Source of the DNA: Emergencia sp.
Lineage (GTDB): Bacteria > Bacillota > Clostridia > Peptostreptococcales > Anaerovoracaceae
Length of the DNA: 64,000 bases
Assembly: GCA_022767345.1 (NCBI GenBank)
Contig: JALEOD010000056.1
Coordinates: forward strand, 1-64,000
Direction of reading: 5' to 3'
The first letter of the stretch is position 1. The number at the start of each line of letters is the position of its first letter. Position numbers and translations under genes: made by a program. Below are positions 29,096 to 38,000 of this stretch, one piece after another. The notes beneath the pieces were generated by a model that was not told the DNA's origin, searched no databases, and saw nothing but the letters and a program-made list of their open reading frames with translations.

Positions 29096-29157
29096 ATGTA
29101 AAGCTAGCTTTACATAGAGTATACGATATTGAGGAGGTTATGTCAGGTAAACTTTAC
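29096..29157 (-). promoter_or_regulatory. Promoter with flanking palindromic operators of the XRE gene
   Basis: Read on the minus strand, CTGACA (complement of 29141-29146), 17 bases and TATACT (complement of 29118-29123) form a promoter. Just downstream lies a perfect 20-bp palindrome (29096-29115, ATGTAAAGC/GCTTTACAT arms). Just upstream lies GTAAACTTTAC (29147-29157), sharing the GTAAA/TTTAC half-sites. These are probable binding sites for the XRE protein. Confidence 0.65.
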
Positions 29158-29212
29158 ATACTTGTTACAGCAAATCCATGGAATATATGATTTGTGCCTT
29201 TTGGTCTGCACA

Positions 29213-29242
29213 ATAAAACAGCCCGGTTTTCTGACCGGGCTG
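29213..29242 (-). terminator. Rho-independent terminator of serA
   Basis: On the minus strand CAGCCCGGT and ACCGGGCTG form a 9-bp stem followed by TTTTATT. Confidence 0.85.
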
Positions 29243-29269
29243 AAATAATATTCGTATGTTTTTTACGGA

Positions 29270-30403
29270 TTAGATAATTCTAACTCTGATTACACCGTCA
29301 ACAGAAGGAACTTCAGTAACGGCTTCCGCAAGGTTTGCCAGTACGTAGCCGTATGCACCGCGTACATTGCCGGAAATTGCGGTAACCTTATAATCTGCCA
29401 GTAAATCGGAAGCCAGCTTCAGAGGATTCTCAACATCCTTGGTTGCGATGGCAACTCTGCAAGGGGACGTTTTTGCACCGAGGCTTACAGCCGGGAAGTT
29501 TACGGAGTTTACGATATTTCCGTTTTCGATGTAGTCCATAGTCTGTTCTACTGCCATAGTTGCGCAGTTGTCTTCAGCTTCAGCAGTGGAAGCTCCAAGG
29601 TGCGGCAGGCAGATGATACCGTCTTTGTTTAAAACGCCGTCGGTTGGGAAGTCAGTCACATATTTGCCCAGCTTTCCGGACTCTAAAGCAGCCAGAAGGT
29701 CAGCTTCGTTTACCAGCTTGTCTCTGGAGAAGTTGAGCAGCACTGCACCGTCCTTCATCAAGGCGAAAAGATTATTATTGAACATGCCTTTTGTGGAATC
29801 CATAGCGGGTACGTGGATGGATATGTAGTCGCACAGCGGCAGTAAATCCTTTACATCGTCCTTGACTTCTACGCAGGAGCAGAGGCTGTGGGCAGCTTTT
29901 ACACTGAAATATGGGTCGTAACCGACGACTTTCATGCCAAGGTCAGCAGCAGCATTGGCAACCAGTACGCCGATTGCTCCAAGACCTACAACACCCAAAG
30001 TCTTGCCTTTGATTTCAGTTCCGGCAAACTGGCTCTTGCCTTTTTCAACAGCCTTGCCGACATTTTCGGTTAAAGAAGACGCCCATGCGATGCCTGCGGG
30101 AATATTTCTGGCAGCGAGGAAAAGTCCGCCCAGAACCAGTTCTTTTACTGCGTTGGCATTAGCGCCAGGTGTGTTGAATACGACGATACCCGCGTCAGCG
30201 CATTTGTCCAGCGGAATGTTGTTGACACCGGCGCCGGCTCTTGCGATGGAGAGCAGATTTTCGGAAAAATCCATCTCGTGCATATCCTGACTTCTGACCA
30301 GAATGCCGTTTGCTTCGGAAATCTCTTCAGAAACGGTATATTTATCGGAAAGGTGTGCAAGACCTACGGGAGATATTTTATTTAAGGTTCCAATTTTGTA
30401 CAT
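29270..30403 (-). CDS. serA: D-3-phosphoglycerate dehydrogenase
   Basis: A 377-aa enzyme. The substrate-binding stretch ILVRSQDMHEMDF precedes ARAGAGVNNIPLDKCADAGI; the NAD loop is VVGLGAIGVLVANAA (about 139-153); the catalytic Arg is in NFSRDKLVNE and the His in CLPHLGAS. The C-terminus (about 315-377) looks like a short ACT-type regulatory domain. It makes 3-phosphohydroxypyruvate, the first step of serine synthesis. It is transcribed away from serC, which performs the second step, from a shared promoter region. Confidence 0.93.
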   Translation of the reverse strand: MYKIGTLNKISPVGLAHLSDKYTVSEEISEANGILVRSQDMHEMDFSENLLSIARAGAGVNNIPLDKCADAGIVVFNTPGANANAVKELVLGGLFLAARNIPAGIAWASSLTENVGKAVEKGKSQFAGTEIKGKTLGVVGLGAIGVLVANAAADLGMKVVGYDPYFSVKAAHSLCSCVEVKDDVKDLLPLCDYISIHVPAMDSTKGMFNNNLFALMKDGAVLLNFSRDKLVNEADLLAALESGKLGKYVTDFPTDGVLNKDGIICLPHLGASTAEAEDNCATMAVEQTMDYIENGNIVNSVNFPAVSLGAKTSPCRVAIATKDVENPLKLASDLLADYKVTAISGNVRGAYGYVLANLAEAVTEVPSVDGVIRVRII

Positions 30404-30442
30404 GTAATACGTACCTCCTAATTTTGTGTTTCATTTACAAAA

Positions 30443-30471
30443 ATTATAACACCATACCGCTTTACTTTCAA
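30443..30471 (-). promoter_or_regulatory. Promoter of serA
   Basis: On the minus strand TTGAAA (complement of 30466-30471), 17 bases, TATAAT (complement of 30443-30448). The -35 overlaps the serC -35 by one base. Confidence 0.65.
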
Positions 30472-30489
30472 GGATTAAAGTGTTATAAT
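30461..30489 (+). promoter_or_regulatory. Promoter of serC
   Basis: TTTACT (30461-30466), 17 bases, TATAAT (30484-30489). An inverted repeat TTCTTTCCGG / CCGAAAGAA (30503-30527) lies in the start of the leader and could be an operator or hairpin. Confidence 0.65.
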
Positions 30490-30557
30490 AAAAAAATATT
30501 CGTTCTTTCCGGTAAAATCCGAAAGAAAATGTTAAAAAACTAATGGAGGGCGACGAA

Positions 30558-31649
30558 ATGACAAAATCAAATCGTGTATTTAACTTTTCCGCTGGTCCAT
30601 CGATGTTACCACTTTCCGTCATCGAGGATGCAGCAGCTAATCTGGCAGACTATAAGGGTTGTGGCCAGTCAGTAATGGAAATGAGTCACCGTTCAAAAGA
30701 GTTTGGAAAAATCATCGAAGATGCAGAAGCTAACTTAAGAGAAATCATGAACATCCCTGATAACTACAAAGTTATGTTTTTACAAGGTGGAGGAACTCTT
30801 CAATTTGCAATGGTGCCGTTAAACCTGCTCAGAGCCTCTAAAAAGGCTGACTATGTAGTAACAGGGTCCTGGGCTAAGAAAGCATATCAGGAAGCTTGCA
30901 AATACGGAGATATCCGTGTTATCGCAAGTTCAGAAGAAGATACTTTCACATATATTCCGAAATTCACCAAAGAAGATATCAGGCCGGACGCGGATTATGT
31001 CTATGTCTGCTACAATAACACCATTTACGGAACTCACTTCAATGAAGTGCCTGATACAGGGGATATTCCGCTGGTTGCAGACATGTCCAGCTGTATCTTA
31101 AGTGAAGAAATTGATGTCAGCAAGTTCGGACTAATCTTTGCCGGCGCGCAGAAGAACGTAGCACCTGCCGGTGTGACCATCGTCATCATTAGAGAAGACC
31201 TGCTGGGCTTTGCTGATGAGAAAGTGCCGACTTATCTGGATTACAAGATTCATGCTGATAAGGATTCTATGTACAATACACCGCCTTGCTTCGCAATTTA
31301 CATTGCAGGGGAAGTATTTAAGCTGATTAAGGATATGGGCGGCGTTGCTGCGATGCACGCAGCTGACGTAGAAAAGGCTGATAAGCTGTATGGCTATATC
31401 GATAAGAGCGAGCTGTTCAAAGGGACTGTAGCCAAGGAAGACCGTTCCCTGATGAACGTGGTATTCGTAACTGGCGATGCTGACCTTGACAAGAAATTTG
31501 TTGCGGAAGCGAAAGCAGAAGGCATGGTAAACCTGAACGGCCACAGATCTGTAGGAGGTATGAGAGCCAGCATCTACAATGCGATGCCGATGGAAGGTGT
31601 TGACAAGCTCATCGCATTTATGAAGAAGTTCGAAGAAGAAAACAAATAA
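30558..31649 (+). CDS. serC: Phosphoserine aminotransferase
   Basis: A 363-aa PLP enzyme. ATG 30558 follows GGAGGG (30545-30550); an in-frame ATG at 30543 lies before that site. VFNFSAGPSMLP is the conserved N-terminus, and the PLP lysine is in FAGAQKNVAPAGV (about 195-207). It converts 3-phosphohydroxypyruvate to phosphoserine. It is divergent from serA and followed by apgM, forming a phosphoglycerate/serine node. Confidence 0.96.
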   Translation: MTKSNRVFNFSAGPSMLPLSVIEDAAANLADYKGCGQSVMEMSHRSKEFGKIIEDAEANLREIMNIPDNYKVMFLQGGGTLQFAMVPLNLLRASKKADYVVTGSWAKKAYQEACKYGDIRVIASSEEDTFTYIPKFTKEDIRPDADYVYVCYNNTIYGTHFNEVPDTGDIPLVADMSSCILSEEIDVSKFGLIFAGAQKNVAPAGVTIVIIREDLLGFADEKVPTYLDYKIHADKDSMYNTPPCFAIYIAGEVFKLIKDMGGVAAMHAADVEKADKLYGYIDKSELFKGTVAKEDRSLMNVVFVTGDADLDKKFVAEAKAEGMVNLNGHRSVGGMRASIYNAMPMEGVDKLIAFMKKFEEENK

Positions 31650-31666
31650 ATTTTGATAGAAGGAAC

Positions 31667-32053
31667 TGTTTCAAAACTAGTTTTGCTTCTTTTGCACCAT
31701 TTTCCTCAAAAATAGCGAAAATGGTGCATTTTTTAGAAGGCAAAACTGAAATTCTGCACCATTTTGATTGGAATAACGGTGTATGGTGCGGATTTTCGCA
31801 AATGAGCTTGTATCTGAATCCCAATTCTTACATATAATGGAATTTTATGGAGGAAATGATACCTGATTTCTGTACATACTTTAAAGATGAAAGAAATTTT
31901 ATAGTGATTTTATATTTTTTGAGATTTTTGCCGCACCATTGTCCTTGTTTTTGAACAAAATGGTGCAGATTTAACCATTATGAAGGTATGACGCGCACCA
32001 TTGGCGGCATTTTAATCTGAAATGGTGCAAGGAATCATTTCGGTTTTGAAACA
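31667..32053. repeat. Array B: 34-bp hairpin elements at 62-bp intervals inside an 11-bp terminal inverted repeat
   Basis: Four elements start with GCACCAT and end 34 bases later with ATGGTGC: 31694-31727, 31756-31789, 31933-31966 and 31995-32028. Within each pair the period is exactly 62 bases, and interiors differ. The whole block is bounded by TGTTTCAAAAC (31667-31677) and its exact inverse (32043-32053). The first element is followed by ATTTTTT and may also serve as the serC terminator. No gene fits in this 437-base gap. Confidence 0.75.
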
Positions 32054-32086
32054 TTTTTCTTGCGCTAAAACTAAAGGAGTCAATCA

Positions 32087-33301
32087 ATGAAATATTTAAT
32101 TTTAGTTCCGGACGGAGCCGGCGATGAGAATATCGAGAAACTGGGCGGAAAGACGCCTCTTGATGTTGCCGATATGCCTTTTATCAATGGTCTTGCTGCA
32201 AAGGGAGAAATCGGCATGGTAAGAACTGTGCCGCCTGGCATTGCGCCTGGCAGCGATGCTGCAAACCTTGCCGTAATGGGATACGACCCGACCGTTTATC
32301 TGACAGGTCGTTCACCGCTGGAAGCTGCAAGTATCGGCATTGAAATGTCAGATACCGACGTGGCATACAGAGCTAACATTATCACTGTGTCTGGTGACGG
32401 GGCGTATGAAGATTTGATGATTAAAGATCACAGCTCCGGTGATATTACCACAGCAGAGGCTGACCAGCTGATTCAGGCTGTAAACGAGGCCTTTGCCGAT
32501 GATGAAAAGCTGTTCTATACAGGCACCAGCTATCGTCACTGTCTGATTGTACATAACGGCGCAACCGGTTTTGAACTGACGCCGCCTCACGATGTGCTGG
32601 ATCAGAGAGTAGGCGACCATTTGCCGAAAGGTGAAGGCAGTGAGTTCCTGACCGACATGATGAGAAAGAGCTACGAAATTTTAAAAGACCATCCGGTCAA
32701 CAAGGCTCGTATGGAAAAAGGGCTGAACCCTGCCAATTCCCTATGGATTTGGGGGCAGGGCAAGAAGCCGCAGCTGTCTTCTTTCTACGACAAATACCAG
32801 ATTACAGGCACGGCTATCAGTGCGGTAGACTTAATTAAAGGCATTGCGATTTGTGCCGGTTTGAATTCTGTCGATGTGGAAGGTGCGACCGGAACACTGC
32901 ACACTAATTTTGCAGGAAAGGCAGAAGCTGCCATCAGAGAATTCAGAGATGGCAAGGATTTTGTCTATGTGCATCTGGAAGGACCTGATGAATGCGGACA
33001 CCAGGGCGATATGGAGGGAAAGATTCAGTGCCTCTCTGATATTGACAGCAAGGTGCTTGCGCCCATTGTGGAAGCCCTTCGTGCTGACGGCGAGGATTTC
33101 AAGGTGCTTGAAGTACCGGATCACAGAACGCCTCTTGCTATCAGAACTCATTCCTCTACGCCAGTTCCTTATGTCATCTACGACAGCAGAAACGAAAAAA
33201 CTGAGGACCGCAGCCGCCAGTTCAACGAAAAGGCAGGTACTGCGGCAGGCGTTTATTTTGAAAACGGATTTGAGCTGGCAGACTATTTCTTTAAAAACTA
33301 A
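32087..33301 (+). CDS. apgM: Cofactor-independent phosphoglycerate mutase (ApgM type)
   Basis: A 404-aa alkaline-phosphatase-fold enzyme. LVPDGAGD (5-12) and GIAPGSDAANLAVMGYDP (metal ligand and phosphoserine region, about 48-65) match the archaeal-type apgM family, as do GPDECGHQGD and VPDHRTPLAIRTHSSTPVPY. It interconverts 3- and 2-phosphoglycerate. AAGGAG precedes ATG 32087. Its place beside serA/serC hints at control of the 3-phosphoglycerate pool. A strong terminator follows. Confidence 0.92.
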   Translation: MKYLILVPDGAGDENIEKLGGKTPLDVADMPFINGLAAKGEIGMVRTVPPGIAPGSDAANLAVMGYDPTVYLTGRSPLEAASIGIEMSDTDVAYRANIITVSGDGAYEDLMIKDHSSGDITTAEADQLIQAVNEAFADDEKLFYTGTSYRHCLIVHNGATGFELTPPHDVLDQRVGDHLPKGEGSEFLTDMMRKSYEILKDHPVNKARMEKGLNPANSLWIWGQGKKPQLSSFYDKYQITGTAISAVDLIKGIAICAGLNSVDVEGATGTLHTNFAGKAEAAIREFRDGKDFVYVHLEGPDECGHQGDMEGKIQCLSDIDSKVLAPIVEALRADGEDFKVLEVPDHRTPLAIRTHSSTPVPYVIYDSRNEKTEDRSRQFNEKAGTAAGVYFENGFELADYFFKN

Positions 33302-33322
33302 ATATTACAGCAATACAGCAGG

Positions 33323-33355
33323 TCAGCGGTGGGAAAGCCCATCGCTGATTTTTTT
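33323..33355 (+). terminator. Rho-independent terminator after apgM
   Basis: TCAGCGGTGGG (33323-33333) pairs with CCCATCGCTGA (33338-33348), followed by seven T. Confidence 0.9.
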
Positions 33356-33440
33356 CTGCGGAAGGGCAAGTTGGCTATTCAAAAACACTGTGATTCATGT
33401 TAGAATGATTTAGAGATAAAGATTTTTATAAGGTGCGTAT

Positions 33441-34370
33441 ATGATGGAGACACAAAAAACTTATTTATGGAGAAATAAGGCAGAAAAGATGACAGCGCTG
33501 CTGCTTTCTTTTGCTTTGCTTTTTACAGCGGCAGGAGCCGGCAGCAGTGTTTATGCGGCAGAAAAACCGGAAAGGCCGCAGGTCAGCGCAAAGAGCGGTA
33601 TTGTGATTGATGGAGAAACCGGCTCGACGATTTATTCTAAGAATCCTCACACCAAACGGGATCCGTATAGCATCACCAAACTGCTTACCTGTCTGGTGGC
33701 GCTGGAGCATTTATCGCCGGAGGATACGGTAACCGTAACCAAATGGGCGGCAAACACCGGTGGTTCAACGGCTTATTTAAAGGCAGGAGAGAAGGTTCGG
33801 GTCAAGGATTTGATTTATGCGGCTCTCCTACCGTCAGGCAATGACGCAGCGGTGGCTTTGGCCCACGGAGTATCAGGCTCCAAGGCGAAATTTGCAGTGC
33901 TGATGAACAAAAAAGCAAAGGAACTGGGCTGCACAGACAGTCATTTTTCCAATCCCCATGGTTGGAAGGCAAAAGATCACTATACCTCGGCTTACGACAT
34001 GGCAAAGATAGCTAAGGCTGCTATGGAAGTAGCTTTAATCAGGACGGCATGCAGTACAGAGATGTACAAGATGCCGAAGACCAATAAGCACAAGGCAAGG
34101 TACATCGCTACCACCAATTATCTGGTGGCAGGTAAAAAATACCCGAAGTCCGGCGTCTTCGCGGGCAAGACAGGCACATGGGACAGCAAGAATGCATTGC
34201 TGGTTTCTGCCTGTCAGCGAAAGGGAAAGCTGGTTTATGCAGTGGTGCTGAAGGATACCACCGGCGGCAGATATACATCGACCAACAGGATTTTAAACTA
34301 CAGCTATAAGAAGCTTGACTGGATGGCTGAAAGTGAAAAAAAGACCGAAAATGAGAGTGAGAATGGATAA
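33441..34370 (+). CDS. D-alanyl-D-alanine carboxypeptidase (penicillin-binding protein), short form
   Basis: A 309-aa secreted serine hydrolase. The signal peptide ends near VYAAEK (about residue 41). The catalytic triad motifs are SITK (77-80), SGN in LPSGNDAAVALAH, and KTG in AGKTGTWDSKN. It lacks the C-terminal PBP5 domain and membrane anchor that the next gene has, so it may be released. It trims the terminal D-Ala of wall pentapeptides. It sits three bases before a longer paralogue, which suggests a local duplication. Confidence 0.9.
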   Translation: MMETQKTYLWRNKAEKMTALLLSFALLFTAAGAGSSVYAAEKPERPQVSAKSGIVIDGETGSTIYSKNPHTKRDPYSITKLLTCLVALEHLSPEDTVTVTKWAANTGGSTAYLKAGEKVRVKDLIYAALLPSGNDAAVALAHGVSGSKAKFAVLMNKKAKELGCTDSHFSNPHGWKAKDHYTSAYDMAKIAKAAMEVALIRTACSTEMYKMPKTNKHKARYIATTNYLVAGKKYPKSGVFAGKTGTWDSKNALLVSACQRKGKLVYAVVLKDTTGGRYTSTNRILNYSYKKLDWMAESEKKTENESENG

Positions 34371-34373
34371 CCT

Positions 34374-35690
34374 ATGAGTAATGCAATGAAGAAAACATTA
34401 TCAATCCTGCTTATTGTTGTACTGATGCTGGCTGTCTCAGGGCAGGCTTTTGGCGCACAGGTGGCAAAACCGGAAGTGAATGCGAAAGGTGCTATTGTAT
34501 ATTGCCAGAACACAGGCGAGGTTGTGTATTCCAAGAATATGAACAAACAATTTGCGCCTTACAGTGTAACCAAACTGATGACAGTGCTTCTTGCAGTGCA
34601 GAATCTGCCTTTAGATAAAGAAATCACTGTTTCCGAAAAGGCGGCTTCTCAGAAGGAAGCCTCTATGAATTTAAAGGCCGGGGAAGTGCTGACCGTAAAG
34701 GATTTGATTTATGGCGCACTGCTGCCGTCGGGTAATGACGCGGCTTATGCTCTGGGTGAGGCTGTGTCAGGCAATATGAAGGATTTTGTCAAGCTGATGA
34801 ACAAAACTGCGGTTAATATCGGCTGTGAAAATACCAATTTTAAAAATCCAAACGGCATGAAACAGAAAGGGCATTATACTACGGCCTATGATATGATGCT
34901 GATTACAAAGACGGCGCTGGCAAATGACGTCATCAGAAAGGCGGCCGGAAGCACCTCTTATACTGTAAAAAAGACAAACAAAAGTGAGGAACGGAAACTG
35001 AAAACCCATATCAGTTTTTTAAAGGATAAAGATTCCGGCGTTTATGGAGGAAAGACAGGCTACTGGGATGAAAATAACTGCAGTATTGCTTTGGGATATC
35101 AAAATGACGGACTGGAGCTTTTCGTTGTCGTACTGGGAGATACGGCCGCGGAAAGAAGCAATGATGTAGAAAAGCTGATTGACTACGCCTGTGCCAAAGT
35201 TGAGGGTGTAAAGGTCATCGGCAAAGATAGAGAAAAGGGTAAGGTAAGAATCAAACACGGAGAAAAGACCAGTGTGGAAACTTATACTGCGGAGACGGGG
35301 TACGCTTACTTGCCGAAAGAAGCGTCTGAACAGCTGGTAAGTACGCAGACTGTGATGCGCAGCGATATAGAAGCGCCAGTCAAAGCCGGAACTGTTGCGG
35401 GGAAACTGGAAATCTACGCAGGGGATGAACTTGTCAATAAAGTGGATTTAATCATTAAAGAGGATATCGGCACAGGGTGGTTTACCTCCTACCTTGGCAT
35501 TTCCAATTTGGCAGCAGTGATTATCGGCATCTGCATTGCCTTTGCTTTCGTGGCATACGTCTGGATTTCCGCGGCAAGGGCAAGGGCACGGCGCCGCAAG
35601 AAGAGACTTCGCAATCAAAAGATTATGGAAATTGCCATGGAGGAAATGCGCAGAGAGCAGGAACATAAAGAAAGAGATTGGCGGTTCTGA
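34374..35690 (+). CDS. dacF: D-alanyl-D-alanine carboxypeptidase with C-terminal PBP5 domain and anchor
   Basis: A 438-aa protein. A signal peptide (1-28) is followed by the transpeptidase fold with SVTK (64-67), SGN in LPSGNDAAYALG and KTG in GGKTGYWDENN. A beta-rich PBP5 C-terminal domain covers about 270-370, and a membrane span about 383-408 precedes a short basic cytoplasmic tail (RARARRRKKRLRNQK). Anchored carboxypeptidases of this shape include DacA and the sporulation-linked DacF; the symbol is a best guess. uvrC begins one base after its stop. Confidence 0.88.
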   Translation: MSNAMKKTLSILLIVVLMLAVSGQAFGAQVAKPEVNAKGAIVYCQNTGEVVYSKNMNKQFAPYSVTKLMTVLLAVQNLPLDKEITVSEKAASQKEASMNLKAGEVLTVKDLIYGALLPSGNDAAYALGEAVSGNMKDFVKLMNKTAVNIGCENTNFKNPNGMKQKGHYTTAYDMMLITKTALANDVIRKAAGSTSYTVKKTNKSEERKLKTHISFLKDKDSGVYGGKTGYWDENNCSIALGYQNDGLELFVVVLGDTAAERSNDVEKLIDYACAKVEGVKVIGKDREKGKVRIKHGEKTSVETYTAETGYAYLPKEASEQLVSTQTVMRSDIEAPVKAGTVAGKLEIYAGDELVNKVDLIIKEDIGTGWFTSYLGISNLAAVIIGICIAFAFVAYVWISAARARARRRKKRLRNQKIMEIAMEEMRREQEHKERDWRF

Positions 35691-35691
35691 T

Positions 35692-37527
35692 ATGTTTGAC
35701 ATCAAAGAAAACTTAAAGAAACTCCCGGATTGTCCGGGAGTTTATATGCATAAGGATAAACTGGGACAGGTGATTTACGTTGGAAAGGCGATTTCTCTCA
35801 GGAATCGTGTCAGACAGTACTTTCAGAGTGCGGCAAAGACCAATCCCAAGGTGCGGGCGCTGGTTTCCCATATTGCGGAGTTTGAGTATATTACCTGCAG
35901 TACGGAGATGGAAGCGCTGATTTTGGAGTGCAATTTAATTAAGAAGTACATGCCCAAATATAACGTGCTTCTGCGGGATGACAAGACCTACCCCTACATC
36001 AAAGTGACGACCACAGAGGATTTTCCAAGAGTGGTGAAGACACGCATCATCGCAAAGGACGGCAATAAGTATTTCGGACCTTACAGCGATGCCGGAGCGG
36101 TCAATCAGATTGTTGAGCTGCTTTCCAATATCTATTCCTTAAAGCGATGCAGCGCCAGAGAGTTTCCGGCCAGTCACAGACCGTGTCTGAACTTTCATAT
36201 CAATCAGTGCCGGGGCGTCTGCTGCGGAAAGGTCAGCCAGGAGGAGTACAGGCAGCAGATTGACAAGGTGCTGGAATTTCTTGGAGGAAAGGAAAAGCCC
36301 CTTCTGCGAAGTCTTTCGGAGAAGATGCAGAAGGCTTCCGAAAACCTGGAGTTTGAAGAGGCTGCCAAGTACAGAGATTATATTTTGTCCATTGAGGCGA
36401 TTTCAGAAACCCAGCGCGTCACTATGGTGCATGATAAGGATTTAGATGTGGTGCTGCCGGTCAAGGATCAGGAAAGTTCCTTCATTGTGCTCTTCACTGT
36501 CCGTGACGGCAAGCTTTCCGGCAGAGAAAATTTTCAGATTCAGAGCGGAGAAAACGATGACCGAAGCGAGATGGTGACGGAATTTATCAAACAGTATTAC
36601 AGCCAGTGGGCCATCGTGCCGCCGGAAATTCTAGTCGAAGAGGAACTTTCGGAACGGGAGCTTTTAGAGGAGTTTCTGAGCAGGGACGGCAGAAAGGTAA
36701 GAATTTTCGTTCCGCAGAAAGGGGAAAAGCGAGCGCTTCTCAAAATGGCGCAGAGCGACTGCATCGAAATGACCAAAACTCTTTCCCAGAAGGCAAAGCT
36801 CAACGAAGAGAAGCAGGCGGCGGTTCGCCAGCAGGTGGCGGATGTATTGCGGCAGGCGGGCTATACGCCGCAGGAGAGGAAGGCGTATCGTATCGAGTCC
36901 TACGATATTTCCAACACCAATGGGGTGGATTCAGTAGGTGCTATGGTAGTTTTTGAGGGCACAAAACAGATTCGGAAAGACTATCGGAGGTTTAAAATTA
37001 AAACTATTGAGGGACCCAATGATTACGGCAGTCTGCAGGAAATGATTTACAGAAGGTTTAAGCGGGCGAAGGCGGGTGATCCGGCCTTTGCAAAGCTGCC
37101 CGACGCAATTTTCATGGACGGCGGACAGGGACAGGTGACTGCGGCGAGAAAGGTGCTGTTTGCGCTGGGCATGGATATTCCCGTTGTGGGTATGGCAAAG
37201 GATGACAGCCACAGAACCAGAGCCATCGTTTTTGAGGACGGCAGTGAAATGGTGCTGCGGGACAGACCGATTCTGTTTAAGTATGCTGGAACCATTCAGG
37301 AAGAAGTGCACCGTTTTGCCATTGACTATCACAGATCTCTCAGAAATAAAAATGCGATCCGCTCGGTCCTTGACAATATCTGCGGAGTGGGACCGACAAG
37401 GCGCAACGCGCTTTTGAATCATTTTGATTCTGTGGATAAGATAAAAGCGGCGAGTCTTGCGCAGCTGATGGAAGTGCCAGGCATTACGGAAACCATCGCA
37501 AAAAACATTCAGCAATATTTTAGTTGA
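35692..37527 (+). CDS. uvrC: Excinuclease ABC subunit C
   Basis: A 611-aa protein. The N-terminal GIY-YIG nuclease domain reads PGVYMHKDKLGQVIYVGKA (about 14-32). A UVR motif region follows (LEFEEAAKYRDYI), then the RNase H-like C-terminal nuclease (SYDISNTNG, FMDGGQGQV), and two helix-hairpin-helix motifs at the end (ICGVGPTRRNALL, VPGITETIAKNI). It makes both incisions in nucleotide excision repair. ATG 35692 is chosen because homologues start at MFDIKENLK; longer frames run into the dac gene. The ribosome-binding site is weak. Confidence 0.97.
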   Translation: MFDIKENLKKLPDCPGVYMHKDKLGQVIYVGKAISLRNRVRQYFQSAAKTNPKVRALVSHIAEFEYITCSTEMEALILECNLIKKYMPKYNVLLRDDKTYPYIKVTTTEDFPRVVKTRIIAKDGNKYFGPYSDAGAVNQIVELLSNIYSLKRCSAREFPASHRPCLNFHINQCRGVCCGKVSQEEYRQQIDKVLEFLGGKEKPLLRSLSEKMQKASENLEFEEAAKYRDYILSIEAISETQRVTMVHDKDLDVVLPVKDQESSFIVLFTVRDGKLSGRENFQIQSGENDDRSEMVTEFIKQYYSQWAIVPPEILVEEELSERELLEEFLSRDGRKVRIFVPQKGEKRALLKMAQSDCIEMTKTLSQKAKLNEEKQAAVRQQVADVLRQAGYTPQERKAYRIESYDISNTNGVDSVGAMVVFEGTKQIRKDYRRFKIKTIEGPNDYGSLQEMIYRRFKRAKAGDPAFAKLPDAIFMDGGQGQVTAARKVLFALGMDIPVVGMAKDDSHRTRAIVFEDGSEMVLRDRPILFKYAGTIQEEVHRFAIDYHRSLRNKNAIRSVLDNICGVGPTRRNALLNHFDSVDKIKAASLAQLMEVPGITETIAKNIQQYFS

Positions 37528-37552
37528 TAATTTCCTGTAATAATGGTATATT
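37524..37552 (+). promoter_or_regulatory. Sigma-A promoter for the DUF1292 gene
   Basis: TTGATA (37524-37529, overlapping the uvrC stop), 17 bases, TATATT (37547-37552). Confidence 0.55.
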
Positions 37553-37612
37553 ATTAAGATAGTGAAGAAATAATTGGAAGCTGGATATTTTCCGGCGAAA
37601 TGGAGGATTAAT

Positions 37613-37888
37613 ATGGCAGAGAACAAGAACAACATGCAGGAAGATGTCGATATCATCACTTTAGAATTTGAGGACGGCGTTGAACTGGAATGTGAAATTA
37701 TGGGTATTTTCGACCATGCCGGTAAGGATTATATTGCATTGATTCCATTGGATGATTCTGATGATGTTTATCTTTATGGATATAATGAAGTCGGCGAAGA
37801 TGAGTTTGAACTGGTTGACATTGAAGACGAAGAACTGTTTAACAGCGTTGTGCAGGAATTCGACGCAATCATGGCGGAGGCTGAATAA
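37613..37888 (+). CDS. DUF1292 protein
   Basis: A 91-aa acidic protein. ATG 37613 follows GGAGG. The core DIITLEFEDGVELECEIMGIFDHAGKDYIALIPL matches DUF1292, a small beta-rich family (YrzB-like) common in Firmicutes. Function is unknown. The C-terminus is strongly acidic. Confidence 0.9.
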   Translation: MAENKNNMQEDVDIITLEFEDGVELECEIMGIFDHAGKDYIALIPLDDSDDVYLYGYNEVGEDEFELVDIEDEELFNSVVQEFDAIMAEAE

Positions 37889-37920
37889 GATTCTGCTGAT
37901 GGAGGATTTGTAATTCATAA

Positions 37921-37951
37921 GGACCGCTTCCGGGAGGCGGTTCTATTTTTT
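37921..37951 (+). terminator. Rho-independent terminator
   Basis: A 10-bp stem containing GACCGC and GCGGTTC, with two G-U pairs, is followed by TATTTTTTG. Confidence 0.75.
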
Positions 37952-38000
37952 GCTGTGCTGAAAATAGGTACAGCGACAGTAATCATTAAGGAGAAGGAAG

